From positions 4,526,001 to 4,590,000 of the forward strand of contig NC_003910.7 in NCBI RefSeq assembly GCF_000012325.1: a DNA stretch of 64,000 bases, given 5' to 3'. Positions 37,701 to 45,627 of this stretch are shown in pieces. The position numbers and the translations under genes were made by a program. A model generated the notes under the pieces. It was not told the origin of the DNA. It saw nothing but the letters and a program-made list of their open reading frames with translations, and ran no database searches. The stretch comes from Colwellia psychrerythraea 34H (lineage in GTDB: Bacteria; Pseudomonadota; Gammaproteobacteria; Enterobacterales; Alteromonadaceae). Each line of letters begins with the position of its first letter. Position 1 is the first letter of the stretch.

Positions 37701-38356
37701 ATATAATCACCTTCACTACCATTGCTATCGACAACCTTAGCTAATAGTGGTCCTTGATAACCATTATCAATGGTGAAAACAACCGGTCCATCACTAAAAT
37801 CATGCTCTTTATTTGCCAGTTCATTACCATCTTTATCATACAATGTAATAGTCGCAATTGACTTAAAAGGACCAGCTACTGGATCCAAGGTCACCTGGTA
37901 GCTTGGATAATCTTCATCATCACTATCCAACGCTACGGAGCCAAGCACACTAGCACCAAATAAGGCAACACCCCATGTTAAAGGGGACAGTCCTAAAAAA
38001 TCATTATCCTCTTGTGCTTTTCGAACAATAGGTTCATTGCCCTCAGCGATCACTGGCTTATCCGTACTGCTGATACTCATCCCTTCAGCGGGCGTAAAAC
38101 TACCATCCGCTGAGAAAGTCGCATTCATCGATTCACTATAAAAACCTTCAACTTGAGCAACAATTACTCCTTCTACCTCTACTGTTAAATCATCATCTTT
38201 ACGCTTTAACACTAACTCTTGAGGAGCTTGTTGAGTTCCTTCTTTAACTACCGTATAAATTGCACCATTTAATGCGGTCAAAATCTGTAATTCGACCAAA
38301 GTAAATGTTTGACGTTCGCCATTTGCTAATTCAACAAGTAAAGTTAACTTTATCAT
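31775..38356 (-). CDS. Giant cadherin-repeat adhesin, type I secretion substrate
   Basis: Predicted surface or biofilm adhesin of 2193 residues. The N-terminal about 120 residues are a beta-rich domain like that of BapA/LapA-type proteins (LANGERQTFTLVELQILTAL), followed by a hydrophobic segment (121-142, LSPLTWGVALFGASVLGSVA) and the acidic DSDDEDYPSY. After a region of about 350 residues come 14 tandem cadherin-like repeats of about 103 residues, each containing DENSGAGQVVYTVTSTD, INSSTGAVTLTANPDDE and ADYNFTVVASD. One Ig-like domain (SETATLTITFSEAVTNF) and a C-terminal domain with DGGSDTFDIWTG close the protein. There is no Sec signal, in keeping with type I export by the downstream genes. 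The ribosome binding site (AAAGGGC) lies inside the preceding transposase-like frame. I see no RTX nonapeptide array. Confidence 0.88.
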   Translation of the reverse strand: MIKLTLLVELANGERQTFTLVELQILTALNGAIYTVVKEGTQQAPQELVLKRKDDDLTVEVEGVIVAQVEGFYSESMNATFSADGSFTPAEGMSISSTDKPVIAEGNEPIVRKAQEDNDFLGLSPLTWGVALFGASVLGSVALDSDDEDYPSYQVTLDPVAGPFKSIATITLYDKDGNELANKEHDFSDGPVVFTIDNGYQGPLLAKVVDSNGSEGDYIDETTGKLVSLGDSSLRAMGHTDGFGDVTMSITPLTELASRQAGIGEDNKVTTENVAVNAEVSKLFDVEDILAPVTTILDDDYDSSDGLNAAEQYGNILALLSGTENALASSGGSDSTSMLSIDVTINKIRIEIETQADGELAFTKSGFELLQDGLEAFEAGVNAEKADLAAALIKPPVIDTERGSVNKVESEAGVAVQVDNVNIGDSVVIQWGNQFHIVEISGAELIDGVATILVPGSVINAAGEGRIAVTSHISEQVISPAAFINVDTTSAVFDSSSLASDLDENSGTHQVVYQAVTNDENARFSLTGDDASLFAINSSTGTVILTANPDYESKADYNFTLVASDPAGNISEQSVTFDITDLDEVAPTITSASTASTIDENSGSGQVVYTVTSTDSSDITTGATSYSLKAGDDAALFNINSSTGAVTLTADPDDETKADYNFTVLASDAAGNSREQAITLDIIDLDDVAPTITSASSATALDENSGAGQVVYTVTSTDSDDVSSGSTDYSLKTGDDAALFTINSSTGAVTLSADPDDETKADYNFTVVASDSAGNSTEQAITLDIIDLDEVAPTITSTAIAAALDENSGAGQVVYTVTSTDSGDIATGATAYSLKIGDDAALFTINSGTGEVTLIANPDDETKADYNFTVVASDSAGNSTEQAITLDITDLDDVAPTITSSVTATAIDENSGVGQVVYTVTSTDSGDIATGVTAYSLKAGDDAALFTINSSTGAVTLTANPDDETKADYSFTVVATDTAGNSSEQVITLDITDLDEVAPTITSASSATALDENSGAGQVVYTVTSTDSGDIATGATAYSLKTSDDAALFTINSSTGAVTLTANPDDEIRADYNFTVVATDTAGNSREQSITLDITDLDEVAPTITSASIAAAIDENSGASQVVYTVTSTDNGDIATGATVYSLKAGDDAALFTINSSTGAVTLTANPDDESKADYNFTVVASDAAGNSTEQAITLDITDLDDVAPTITSATTATALDENSGAGQVVYTVTSTDSGDIATGVTVYSLKAGDDAALFTINSSSGAVTLTANPDDESKADYNFTVVASDGAGNSSEKVTTLDITDLDEVAPTITSASSATALDENSGAGQVVYTVTSTDSGDIATGATAYSLKASDDAALFTINSSTGAVTLTANPDDESKADYNFTVVASDGAGNSTEQAITLDIIDLDDVAPTITSASSAIALDENSGAGQVVYTVTSTDNGDIATGATTYSLKAGDDAALFTINSSTGAVTLTANPDDESKADYNFTVVASDGAGNSSEKAITLDITDLDEVGPIITSASSATALDENSGAGQVVYTVTSTDNGDIATGATTYSLKSGDDVALFTINSSTGAVTLTADPDDESKADYNFTVVASDGAGNSSEKAITLDIIDLDEVAPTITSAAIAAAIDENSGAGQVVYTVMSTDNGDIATDATTYSLKSGDDAALFTINSSTGAVTLTANPDDEGKANYNFTVVASDGAGNSSEKAITLDITDLDEVAPTITSASSATAIDENSGAGQVVYTVTSTDSGDIATGATLYSLKAVDDAALFTINSTSGAVTLTANPNDETKADYNFTVVATDSPGNNSEKAVTLDITDLDEIAPTITSAATATAIDENSGAGQVVYTVTSTDSGDVAIGATVYSLKTGDDAALFTINSSTGAVTLTANPDDETKADYSFIVVATDTGNNSSEQVVTLDINDLDEVAPIINSVVLSDTDLAKSETATLTITFSEAVTNFTNDDIDLTSANGTLSAISTSDSGVTWTGTFTPTDGITDTSNTITVVNTGIADLAGNVPTDPVTSDNFAIDTAVVVNETVVVFDLVGGTSSDHSSRTFDSNTTYTIYIKVNSSVSTLLTNENSANGTWGLWSGADNLGSDDRVIIAGNGLDLKGGAGNVSVTSVSETNSALNLLAAGPTTVVVINQEGTLFRNVDGGSDTFDIWTGIVPNMQLDAGAGGELYTNTMPVGIMTSQGLA
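32580..36900 (-). repeat. 14 tandem 309-bp repeats encoding cadherin-like domains
   Basis: The phrase encoding DENSG recurs 14 times between 36841 and about 32845 (plus-strand coordinates). Spacing is exactly 309 bp for all copies but the first, N-terminal one, which is about 20 bp shorter. Copies are near-identical in their second half and vary mostly in a short stretch at the domain start (TATALDENSG, IAAAIDENSG, SATALDENSG) and in TYSLK/AYSLK/VYSLK. The bases are GC-richer than the surrounding DNA. Such arrays expand and contract by recombination and are easily mis-assembled. Confidence 0.9.
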
Positions 38357-39069
38357 TATATGCCCTTTAAAGCGGCTCTATAGCGTTCAATGTTGTAGGA
38401 TTGAAATATCTGAATTAATCCATTATTGAATACTATGCTCAACGCATCTGTTTTTATTGTTTTACTGACTCCACTTTCAAGAAATCTACGCCAACCAAAA
38501 TAACTGCTCACACAATGAAAAGCGATCAGCAGATGATGAATGATGTCATGCTTTTTTAATAAATTTTTACAGGCGTGTGCGCCATCTGTGCAGAGAATTA
38601 AATATGTATTTACAATCTGTTCGAGTTTTTCAATTAAAGCGTCATTATTGTGTTTACCAAGCAGATAGTTTGCCGTTTTATCGCTTCGTTCTTTAACAGT
38701 GCGTGACTTTTTTTTATCTTTATCAGAGTACTTTTCGTCTTGTTTACTTCGTTTTCTGGGTATATATTTGAAGATATTTTGAGCACCTCCAAATGAGATT
38801 GAAAAGAACATCTCATCCGCTTCTGTTTTGTCACTGCCCTCATTAGATCTTGCTTCCGTTTGCGCAGTAAAAAGCCAATGTTCCCATCGAAAAATTGCAG
38901 TGCTAACGCAATGTGGAAAGCAAATTACTTCACCTTTAATATTTTCAATCATTGATTCAGTTTGAGTACGATTTAATTTAGCTTTAACCGCATCAAGCAA
39001 CTCACGTTTTTGTGTGTCGGTAAGATTGAAAAGTGAATGAATAATTTGTCTAAATACGTGGTTGTTCAT
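38356..39069 (-). pseudogene. Decayed IS1595-like transposase frame
   Basis: An open frame of 237 codons with scattered pieces of an IS1595-group transposase: an N-terminal helix like LTDTQKRELLDAVKAKL, a remnant zinc-finger phrase CFPHCVSTAIFRWEH, the DEMFF...SFGG phrase (usual form DETFFLESFKG), PRKRS, LCTDGAH, and YFGWRRFLES. The second zinc-finger pair and the stretch up to the DE motif (about 70 residues) are missing, as is the segment between the DG motif and YLGWRR. This indicates in-frame deletions. It overlaps the adhesin start by 1 nt (TAATG). No terminal inverted repeats were found. Whether it is dead or a retained derivative is open. Confidence 0.6.
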
Positions 39070-39727
39070 AAGAAACCATCTCGTCTATATCAACGACATG
39101 GTATTAGTTTAGTAGAGACCTACAATTAACGCTAATAGCGTTTTTAAAATTGAAATAGAGGCAGGAGATCATAACTCGAGGTTAAATAACTATAAAAACA
39201 ACCTAGGGTTAAAGCCAGAATTGAAGTGAAAATAGTAGAAAGTACGAGCCCTATCAAGGATAAAATTAACGAATAAAATTAATTACCTAAGCGGCCTTCA
39301 ATTCATAAAAAAACCATGTTCTATAAGTACAATTAACAGTTAGAGACGTCGGATTTTTATATGATTATAGTTTTACTAGTGTTGATGGAAAGGTAGATGG
39401 TTATTTAATGGCCTAAACAAAGCCTCAAGAGATGGCTCAATATTTTCTAATATGAATAGTATTTGTCAGTTTAATAAAATGAAAGAGATAGATGCTTTAT
39501 CGTACAAGGGCATTGGCAGTGTTTCACTTAAAAAATTAACACTTCAAAAGTGTGGAAATTAATCAGAACATTAAAATAAGTGTAAAATATTTTAAGAGAC
39601 ACGTGAGTAATTTTTTAGGTCAGGGATAAATAGCAAAAATAAATTCCTACTAAACTCACAGGCAAACCTTGATTTGATTTTCATTGATTAGATTAATGAT
39701 TGTTTACTGTGGATGTGCCTAGGAAAA
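39070..39727. other. Intergenic stretch upstream of the adhesin locus, no gene seen
   Basis: About 660 AT-rich nt between the transposase remnant and the tRNA gene. I find no coding frame with family resemblance, no clear insertion-sequence end and no tRNA-end duplication that would mark an integrated island. It probably holds the promoter driving the adhesin locus. Confidence 0.4.
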
Positions 39728-39804
39728 TGGTGGGCCTTCGCAGACTTGAACTGCGGACCTGCCGATTATGAGTCGGATGCTCTAACCAACTGAGCTAAAG
39801 GCCC
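39728..39804 (-). tRNA. tRNA-Ile2 with CAU anticodon (lysidine-modified)
   Basis: 77 nt on the minus strand, including an encoded CCA end. Acceptor GGGCCTT pairs with AAGGCCC; the D arm is GCTC/GAGC, the T arm CGCAG-TTCAAGT-CTGCG. The anticodon loop is CTCATAA, anticodon CAT. The acceptor, D-arm and T-arm bases fit the E. coli/Vibrio tRNA-Ile2 (AUA-reading, modified by TilS) better than elongator Met, whose acceptor is GGCTACG. The top anticodon-stem pair (27-43) is T-C, a mismatch. There is no gene within 170 nt on either side. Confidence 0.85.
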
Positions 39805-39981
39805 ATTTTCACATGTTTGGCCTGATATATTCTAATGCGTTTGTTAGTACAATTAAATGAGTGAACTAACAAAGCGGGTGCAGTATAAGCATTTTTTATT
39901 TTATTGTCACCTAATGAACTTTAAATAATCGTGTTTTTTTACTGACCGCTCATTTCTTAAACAAACAGAGGTATCTTCGCA

Positions 39982-40599
39982 CTAAAATCGGTAAGTTAAC
40001 CCTACACTCACCTCAGTTTGAACCCAAATACTACTAGAGATGTATATAGCACAAGCTTCAACATCACAAAATATTGCGCTATCAGAATTAAAGAATGTTC
40101 CGTATACACGGCTATCTAGCCTCAGGCTAAATTTTTCACTTAATTCAATTTTACTCGCTAAACCAATATTCACTGAAAAGCGTGTTTCATTACTGAGCTG
40201 TTTATCATTAGGAGCAAGGTGAGTTAAACCAAGGCCGCCTGTTAGATAAAAAGGAATCGGTCCTTCAGAGATAGGTACATTGCCGCCTAGGTGAGCATAG
40301 GTGATACCAAGCCCCGTATTGCTTGCTGAAAAATCATTCGACTCAGAAAAGTTAGTATTGTAATGGCTTATTAAGAATTCACCTTGTCGTTTTCGATCAA
40401 AAGACCAAGCAGTTAATAAGCCGTAGCTAGTATCATCACTTAATTCTATTCTATTGTTAATATTATCTTGAGTAGTATCAAAATCACCACCGAAGCGATA
40501 GCCAATCAAAGGAGTAACTTCAAGTTCTAGTGCTTGTTTTGCCATAGAGGGCATAGATATGATGGTAAGAGCACAAAACAGGGCTAAAATAACGCGCAT
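39982..40599 (-). CDS. Small outer-membrane beta-barrel protein
   Basis: A 205-residue protein with a typical signal peptide (MRVILALFCALTIISMPSMA, cleavage near residue 21) and alternating beta-strands such as LEVTPLIGYRFGGDF, LGITYAHLGGN, PFYLTGGLGLTHLAP and RFSVNIGLASKIELS. It ends in the aromatic VGLTYRF, the beta-signal for the BAM machinery. Two cysteines (FCDVEACAIY) could form a disulfide in an outer loop. It resembles OmpA/OprF-like 8-stranded barrels in size, but I cannot name a family or ligand. Convergence with nothing: rpoD ends 109 nt upstream in the same direction, with a terminator between. Confidence 0.75.
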   Translation of the reverse strand: MRVILALFCALTIISMPSMAKQALELEVTPLIGYRFGGDFDTTQDNINNRIELSDDTSYGLLTAWSFDRKRQGEFLISHYNTNFSESNDFSASNTGLGITYAHLGGNVPISEGPIPFYLTGGLGLTHLAPNDKQLSNETRFSVNIGLASKIELSEKFSLRLDSRVYGTFFNSDSAIFCDVEACAIYISSSIWVQTEVSVGLTYRF

Positions 40600-40622
40600 A
40601 AAGATTCCTTATCTTAGAAAGT

Positions 40623-40660
40623 AAAAAAGAGTAAGCTAGGTTACTAACTTACTCTTTTTT
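40623..40660. terminator. Terminator after rpoD
   Basis: A 13-bp stem, AAAAAAGAGTAAG paired with CTTACTCTTTTTT, with a 12-nt loop. On the minus strand the second arm ends in a T run. It closes the rpsU-yqeY-dnaG-rpoD operon. Confidence 0.85.
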
Positions 40661-40707
40661 ATGTCTATTTAAAATAGAATTTAAAGTACTATTTTAAATT
40701 TTAACTT

Positions 40708-42558
40708 TTATTCACCATCTAAGAAGCTTTTAAGCTGCTCTGAACGAGATGGATGACGTAATTTACGTAAAGCTTTCGCTTCAATTTGACGAATACGTTC
40801 ACGAGTAACATCAAATTGCTTACCAACCTCTTCCAAAGTATGGTCAGTATTCATATCGATGCCAAAGCGCATTCTAAGTACTTTCGCTTCACGAGCAGTT
40901 AAACCAGCAAGTACTTCATGAGTTGCACCTTTAAGGTTTTCTGAAGTCGCTGAATCAACAGGAAGCTCACCACTACCATCTTCAATAAAGTCACCAAGAT
41001 GTGAATCTTCATCATCACCGATTGGCGTTTCCATTGAAATTGGCTCTTTAGCTATTTTCAATACTTTACGAATTTTATCTTCAGGCATTACCATACGTTC
41101 AGCTAATTCTTCTGGCGTAGGTTCACGTCCCATTTCTTGTAACATTTGACGAGAAACACGGTTTAGCTTATTAATGGTTTCAATCATGTGCACAGGAATA
41201 CGAATGGTACGCGCCTGATCAGCAATAGAACGAGTGATTGCTTGACGGATCCACCATGTTGCATAAGTTGAGAATTTGTAACCACGACGGTATTCAAATT
41301 TATCAACGGCCTTCATTAAGCCAATGTTACCTTCTTGGATTAAATCAAGGAACTGTAAGCCACGGTTGGTGTACTTCTTCGCAATTGAGATAACTAAACG
41401 TAAGTTTGCCTCAACCATCTCCTTCTTTGCACGACGTGCTTTCGCTTCACCAATAGACATACGACGGTTAATATCTTTAATGCCGTGAATATTTAGGTGG
41501 GTTTCTTCTTCAATTTGGTTAAGTTTGTAGATACAACGTTCAACATCATGCTCAATATCACCAAGCTTAGTTGAATACGGGTTACCTGCAGCTTTTTCTG
41601 CTTCAAACCATTCTTTTGAGGTTTCATTACCCGGGAATATTTTGATAAATGTAGTCTTAGGCATACCAGCACTAACACAGTGCTTCATGATCAAACGTTC
41701 TTGAACACGTAGTCTGTCCATCATGCCACGCATGTTTTTAACTAACTTATCAAATAATTTAGGAATTAAACGGAATTCTTTAAAAACTTCGGCAACCGCA
41801 TCAATAGCTTCTTGAGCGTCTTTATGGCCGCGGCCTTTCTTCTTGACTACTTTGGTAGCATTCTCATGTGCTTCGCGTAGCAAAGTGAATTTTTCACGCG
41901 CTAGCTCTGGATCTGGTCCAGTATCTTCTTCTTCTTCATCTTCTTCTTCAGCGTCGCCTTCTTTCTTTTCGCTATCTTCATTGGCGAGATCTTCTTTCGA
42001 TAATTCACTACCAACATGCGTCGCTGCAGCGGCAACATCGTCATCTTCAGCATCTGGGTCTAAAAAGCCGATTATAATATCAGTTAAGCGGACTTCTTCC
42101 GCTTCAAAGTTATCCCACATATCTAATAAATAGTTTATTGCTGGTGGGTATTCAGAAACACTACGCTGAACTTCTTTAATACCTTCTTCTATACGCTTAG
42201 CAATGACGATTTCGCCTTTACGCGTTAGAAGTTCAACAGTACCCATTTCACGCATATACATACGTACAGGATCTGTTGTGCGACCAATTTCACTTTCTAC
42301 AGTCGCAAGTGCTTGTGCTGCTGCTTCGGCTGCATCTTCATCTGTATTTGCTTCAGCCATCATCAAGGTATCTTGATCCGGCGCATTTTCAAATACTTGA
42401 ATACCCATATCGTTAATCATACTAACGATATCTTCAACTTGATCAGAGTCGATTATGTCTTGTGGAAGATGATCGTTAACCTGCGCAAACGTTAGATAAC
42501 CTTGTTCTTTACCTTTGGTTATCAGGTCTTTAAGTCTAGATTGAGGGGCTGGTTCCAT
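40708..42558 (-). CDS. rpoD: RNA polymerase primary sigma factor (sigma-70)
   Basis: Housekeeping sigma factor of 616 residues (E. coli 613). Region 1.1 is at the N terminus ([20 protein letters not shown]). A long acidic non-conserved region follows (about residues 190-215, [12 protein letters not shown]), then regions 2.1-2.4 ([35 protein letters not shown]), region 3 ([14 protein letters not shown]) and region 4 with the HTH in [20 protein letters not shown] and a C-terminal SFLDGE. Last gene of the macromolecular synthesis operon, 217 nt after dnaG. A separate promoter may lie in that gap, but I could not identify a heat-shock motif. Confidence 0.98.
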   Translation of the reverse strand: MEPAPQSRLKDLITKGKEQGYLTFAQVNDHLPQDIIDSDQVEDIVSMINDMGIQVFENAPDQDTLMMAEANTDEDAAEAAAQALATVESEIGRTTDPVRMYMREMGTVELLTRKGEIVIAKRIEEGIKEVQRSVSEYPPAINYLLDMWDNFEAEEVRLTDIIIGFLDPDAEDDDVAAAATHVGSELSKEDLANEDSEKKEGDAEEEDEEEEDTGPDPELAREKFTLLREAHENATKVVKKKGRGHKDAQEAIDAVAEVFKEFRLIPKLFDKLVKNMRGMMDRLRVQERLIMKHCVSAGMPKTTFIKIFPGNETSKEWFEAEKAAGNPYSTKLGDIEHDVERCIYKLNQIEEETHLNIHGIKDINRRMSIGEAKARRAKKEMVEANLRLVISIAKKYTNRGLQFLDLIQEGNIGLMKAVDKFEYRRGYKFSTYATWWIRQAITRSIADQARTIRIPVHMIETINKLNRVSRQMLQEMGREPTPEELAERMVMPEDKIRKVLKIAKEPISMETPIGDDEDSHLGDFIEDGSGELPVDSATSENLKGATHEVLAGLTAREAKVLRMRFGIDMNTDHTLEEVGKQFDVTRERIRQIEAKALRKLRHPSRSEQLKSFLDGE

Positions 42559-42775
42559 TGACGAGTGTCCACCTGTATATTATAAATATGGGATGTAAAA
42601 TATGCGCTTAAAACATTAGTAAAAGCTAATAAATGACGCAATAAAGCCGGAAATTATAGCGAATTTTTAAAGCAGTTACCAGCAAATATCCTGTCTTAAT
42701 CGCTTGTTAGCATTTAACGCTAATATAATAACGCTAATCTCATTCATGCTTACTAAGTATAGCTAAAACTAACCA

Positions 42776-44533
42776 TTAAGCATTCAGTAATGCTTGTAAC
42801 TCTTGCTTTTCTTCAGCTGTCATTTGTCCAGCGCGTGCCTTTTGTAATAATACTTCAGTACGTTGCTCAACAAAGTCATTCAGAAGCTTCTCAATATTAT
42901 CAAGAAACACATCAGTTGCTGCATCAGCTTCCACATTGTGCTGCCAACACATCAACTTTGCTAATTGTGTGCCTTGCTCAGTTCCGCGAAAACTTTCAAG
43001 CAATTGTGGTGATTTAATATCAGGGTTTTGCTGACATATACCTAACACTTGCATTAACAGCGGTATTCCTGGCACAGTTAATGGTTGCAACACATTTATA
43101 TCACCTAAGCTATTTGCTATATGGGGATGTTCTAACAATAAAGCAAGTGCTGATCTTACTGGGGTGACCTTTGTTCTGGTTTTAACTGCCGTTTTTACTG
43201 CCGTACTTTTTATACTCTTAGTAAACTTGGCTAGAAATTGCTCGCTACCAGTACCAAAATTGTTAGCTATTTCATTAAGCATTGCATCTTTTAAAATACT
43301 GTCAGGAAGCTTAGATAAATAAGGCTGAAATGACTCAACTAATGCAGCTCTTCCTTCTAGAGAGCTCATATCAACTTTCTGCATGAGTTGCTCAAAGAGG
43401 AATTTGGATAACGGCACGGCGTTATCAATAATAGTTTCAAAAGCCTGCTGGCCTTGAGTTCCAATCAAAGAGTCGGGGTCTTCACCATCAGGCAGAAATA
43501 CAAATTTTAATGAAAAACCGTCACGAATAAGAGGTAAGGCATTTTCCATCGCTCGCCAGGCAGCGTCGCGACCCGCTCTATCACCATCATAACAACAGAT
43601 AACATCAGGAACAGTGCGAAATAAGGTTTGTAATTGCTCAAAAGTCGTTGCGGTTCCCAGCGAAGCAACAGCATAATCGACACCATGTTGTGCTAACGCG
43701 ACGACATCCATATAACCTTCAACAACAATCAAGCGCTTAAGTTGTTTATTGGCTTGCTTAGCCTCATGTAACCCGTAAAGTTCTTGGCCCTTATGATAAA
43801 CACGTGTTTCTGGCGAGTTTAAGTACTTGGGTTTTTCATCGCCTAAAACACGCCCACCAAAGCCAATGACTCGACCACGTTTATCGCTGATGGGAAACAT
43901 GATACGTCCACGAAAACGATCATAGGGACGTTTTTTATCGCCTGAAATGGCCATACCTAAGTCGATCAATTGCTGATTGGCTTGACCATTACGCGAAAAA
44001 CTATTCATCACGCCGTCCCAAGCGTCACTTATGTAGCCAATACCAAAGCGCTTAACAACCTCACCACTGAGCCCTCGAGCTTTTAAATAGTCGATAGCTC
44101 TTTCTTTGTCACTAGCCACTTTTAATTGCTGCTGAAAAAAACGACTAATTTGCGACATTAGCTCATAGTCATCTTGTTTTTGTTGGTAAACTTGCTGCTG
44201 TCGACGTTGCTCTTCTGGGCTAGCAGTATTTTCTTCTCGGACTACTTCCATTCCGCAATGAGAAGCAAGTTCTTCAACCGCATCAACAAAATCAAGACGA
44301 TCAAATTCCATCAAAAAAGAAATAGCATTACCGTGTTCACCACAGCCAAAGCAGTGATAAAACTGTTTATCTTGACTCACAGTAAAGGAAGGTGATTTTT
44401 CATTATGAAATGGGCAACAGGCCTGGTAGTTTTTACCCGCCTTTTTTAACGGTACTCGGCTATCAACTAGATCAACAATATCTGCTCTGTTGAGTAAGTC
44501 ATCAATAAATTGTCGAGAAATGCGTCCAGCCAT
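42776..44533 (-). CDS. dnaG: DNA primase
   Basis: Synthesises RNA primers at the replication fork and binds DnaB helicase. The 585 residues show an N-terminal CHC2 zinc finger (CCPFHNEKSPSF ... YHCFGCGEHGN), then the RNA polymerase/TOPRIM core with VVEGYMDVVALAQHG and ICCYDGDRAGRDAAW, then FLPDGEDPDSLIG. The C-terminal helicase-binding helical domain ends in QMTAEEKQELQALLNA. It is the third gene of the rpsU-yqeY-dnaG-rpoD operon. A terminator hairpin lies between yqeY and dnaG, as known for the E. coli operon between rpsU and dnaG. Confidence 0.97.
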   Translation of the reverse strand: MAGRISRQFIDDLLNRADIVDLVDSRVPLKKAGKNYQACCPFHNEKSPSFTVSQDKQFYHCFGCGEHGNAISFLMEFDRLDFVDAVEELASHCGMEVVREENTASPEEQRRQQQVYQQKQDDYELMSQISRFFQQQLKVASDKERAIDYLKARGLSGEVVKRFGIGYISDAWDGVMNSFSRNGQANQQLIDLGMAISGDKKRPYDRFRGRIMFPISDKRGRVIGFGGRVLGDEKPKYLNSPETRVYHKGQELYGLHEAKQANKQLKRLIVVEGYMDVVALAQHGVDYAVASLGTATTFEQLQTLFRTVPDVICCYDGDRAGRDAAWRAMENALPLIRDGFSLKFVFLPDGEDPDSLIGTQGQQAFETIIDNAVPLSKFLFEQLMQKVDMSSLEGRAALVESFQPYLSKLPDSILKDAMLNEIANNFGTGSEQFLAKFTKSIKSTAVKTAVKTRTKVTPVRSALALLLEHPHIANSLGDINVLQPLTVPGIPLLMQVLGICQQNPDIKSPQLLESFRGTEQGTQLAKLMCWQHNVEADAATDVFLDNIEKLLNDFVEQRTEVLLQKARAGQMTAEEKQELQALLNA

Positions 44534-44646
44534 AATGTTTAAGCGTCACCGTTAAAGGAAATATCACATTCGTATTCTACACAATACGAATAAGAATGTA
44601 GTTCGATTTCTTAAGTTTCAGTTAAAGAAATCTTAAAAAAAAGTCA

Positions 44647-44682
44647 TAAAAAAACCGTAATAGCTAAAGCCATTACGGTTTT
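44647..44682 (-). terminator. Intra-operon terminator upstream of dnaG
   Basis: ATTACGGTTTT pairs with AAAACCGTAAT (11 bp, 10-nt loop), and on the minus strand a run of seven T follows. It lies after yqeY and before dnaG, so most rpsU-yqeY transcripts would end here while a fraction reads into dnaG-rpoD. This fits the known low expression of primase relative to S21. Confidence 0.85.
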
Positions 44683-44721
44683 GTTTAATGCACTAATATA
44701 GTGTTAGCTATAAAACCTTAA

Positions 44722-45171
44722 CTATAAACCTTGAAGACCTGCTCTGACTTGACCACTTACTGCGCCCATGTCAGCTTTGCCTTGCATTAAAGGTTTTAAC
44801 ACTGCCATCACTTTGCCCATATCAGCCATAGAGGCTGCTCCAGATTCAATGATTGCCTTGCTTATTAATTCATTAATTTCTTCTGCACTAAGCGGTTGCG
44901 GCATAAAAAATTTCAAAGCAACAACTTCCGCTGCTTCTTTTTCAGCCAATTCATCACGACCACCCTCGGTAAACATCTTAATAGACTCTTTACGCTGTTT
45001 AACCATTTTGGTTAAAATCACAATGATGTTTTTATCAGTTGCTTCGGTTTTATGATCAATTTCTGCTTGCTTAATTGCAGAAATAGCCATGCGAATTACA
45101 CCAAGACGTAATTTGTCTTTGGCTCGCATAGCAATCTTCATTTCATCTTTGAGTTGTATTAGAAGTGACAT
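44722..45171 (-). CDS. yqeY: YqeY/GatB-domain protein
   Basis: A 149-residue helical protein of the YqeY family, homologous to the tRNA-binding tail domain of GatB; its function as a stand-alone protein is unknown. Motifs: LIQLKDEMKIAMRAKDKLRLGVIRM at the start (given only in part: KDEMKIAMRAKDKLRLG), and near the end MGKVMAVLKPLMQGKADMGAV. I start at the ATG giving MSLLIQLKDEM, which has GGAG six nt upstream; ATGs seven and four codons earlier lack one. It lies between rpsU and dnaG, a position common in gammaproteobacteria outside the enterics. Confidence 0.9.
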   Translation of the reverse strand: MSLLIQLKDEMKIAMRAKDKLRLGVIRMAISAIKQAEIDHKTEATDKNIIVILTKMVKQRKESIKMFTEGGRDELAEKEAAEVVALKFFMPQPLSAEEINELISKAIIESGAASMADMGKVMAVLKPLMQGKADMGAVSGQVRAGLQGL

Positions 45172-45222
45172 TTCTCTCTCCATAATAGGCAATCTCTTAG
45201 AATAGTTATACTAAGATAATTC

Positions 45223-45438
45223 TTAGTACATGCGAACGCGACGAGCGTTCTCACGAGAAACTTTTTTCGCAGCACGTTTAACAGCAGCGGCTTTCTTACG
45301 TTTACGTTCCCAAGTAGGCTTCTCATAAGATTCGCGACGGCGAACTTCTGAAAGGATTCCTGCTTTTTCACATGAACGTTTAAAACGACGTAATGCAACG
45401 TCAAATGGTTCGTTTTCTCTTACTTTAATTACTGGCAT
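45223..45438 (-). CDS. rpsU: 30S ribosomal protein S21
   Basis: Small basic ribosomal protein of 71 residues involved in initiation on the 30S subunit. The sequence [19 protein letters not shown] followed by [20 protein letters not shown] and a C terminus in RRVRMY is essentially the E. coli protein. The frame is open 31 codons further upstream, but I start at MPVIKV. First gene of the rpsU-yqeY-dnaG-rpoD operon, facing tsaD across 565 nt that include a MITE. Confidence 0.98.
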   Translation of the reverse strand: MPVIKVRENEPFDVALRRFKRSCEKAGILSEVRRRESYEKPTWERKRKKAAAVKRAAKKVSRENARRVRMY

Positions 45439-45491
45439 GTACTTTATTACCTTAGGGTAGCTATATAAATTGGTGACTGATTTCGACTGAA

Positions 45492-45511
45492 CAATGCAAA
45501 AAATTGCATTG
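45492..45511. promoter_or_regulatory. Perfect palindrome in the rpsU leader/promoter
   Basis: CAATGCAA (45492-45499), four A, TTGCATTG (45504-45511): a perfect 8-bp inverted repeat 54-73 nt upstream of the rpsU start. It could be a leader-RNA hairpin or a binding site for a dimeric regulator. I do not see the LexA box known from the E. coli operon promoter. Confidence 0.5.
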
Positions 45512-45627
45512 CTTGCCTCATCCACACCCACTCTATTAAAAATTGGTGCCGTATTCTACTGCTAAGCCACCGCTAATGTAAAGGTTAATTTAAGGGTTAT
45601 TGTTTGAATACGCTGGTGTCTGTCTTA

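Noticed and set aside
39070..39804. Genomic island integrated at the tRNA gene
   Set aside because: No integrase, no duplicated tRNA 3' end and no phage genes were seen next to the tRNA.
41900..42000. Acidic low-complexity stretch in rpoD as an insertion or error
   Set aside because: An acidic non-conserved region between regions 1 and 2 is normal for gammaproteobacterial sigma-70.
45439..45560. LexA box upstream of rpsU as in E. coli
   Set aside because: No CTGT-N8-ACAG pattern is present in the rpsU leader; only an unrelated palindrome.
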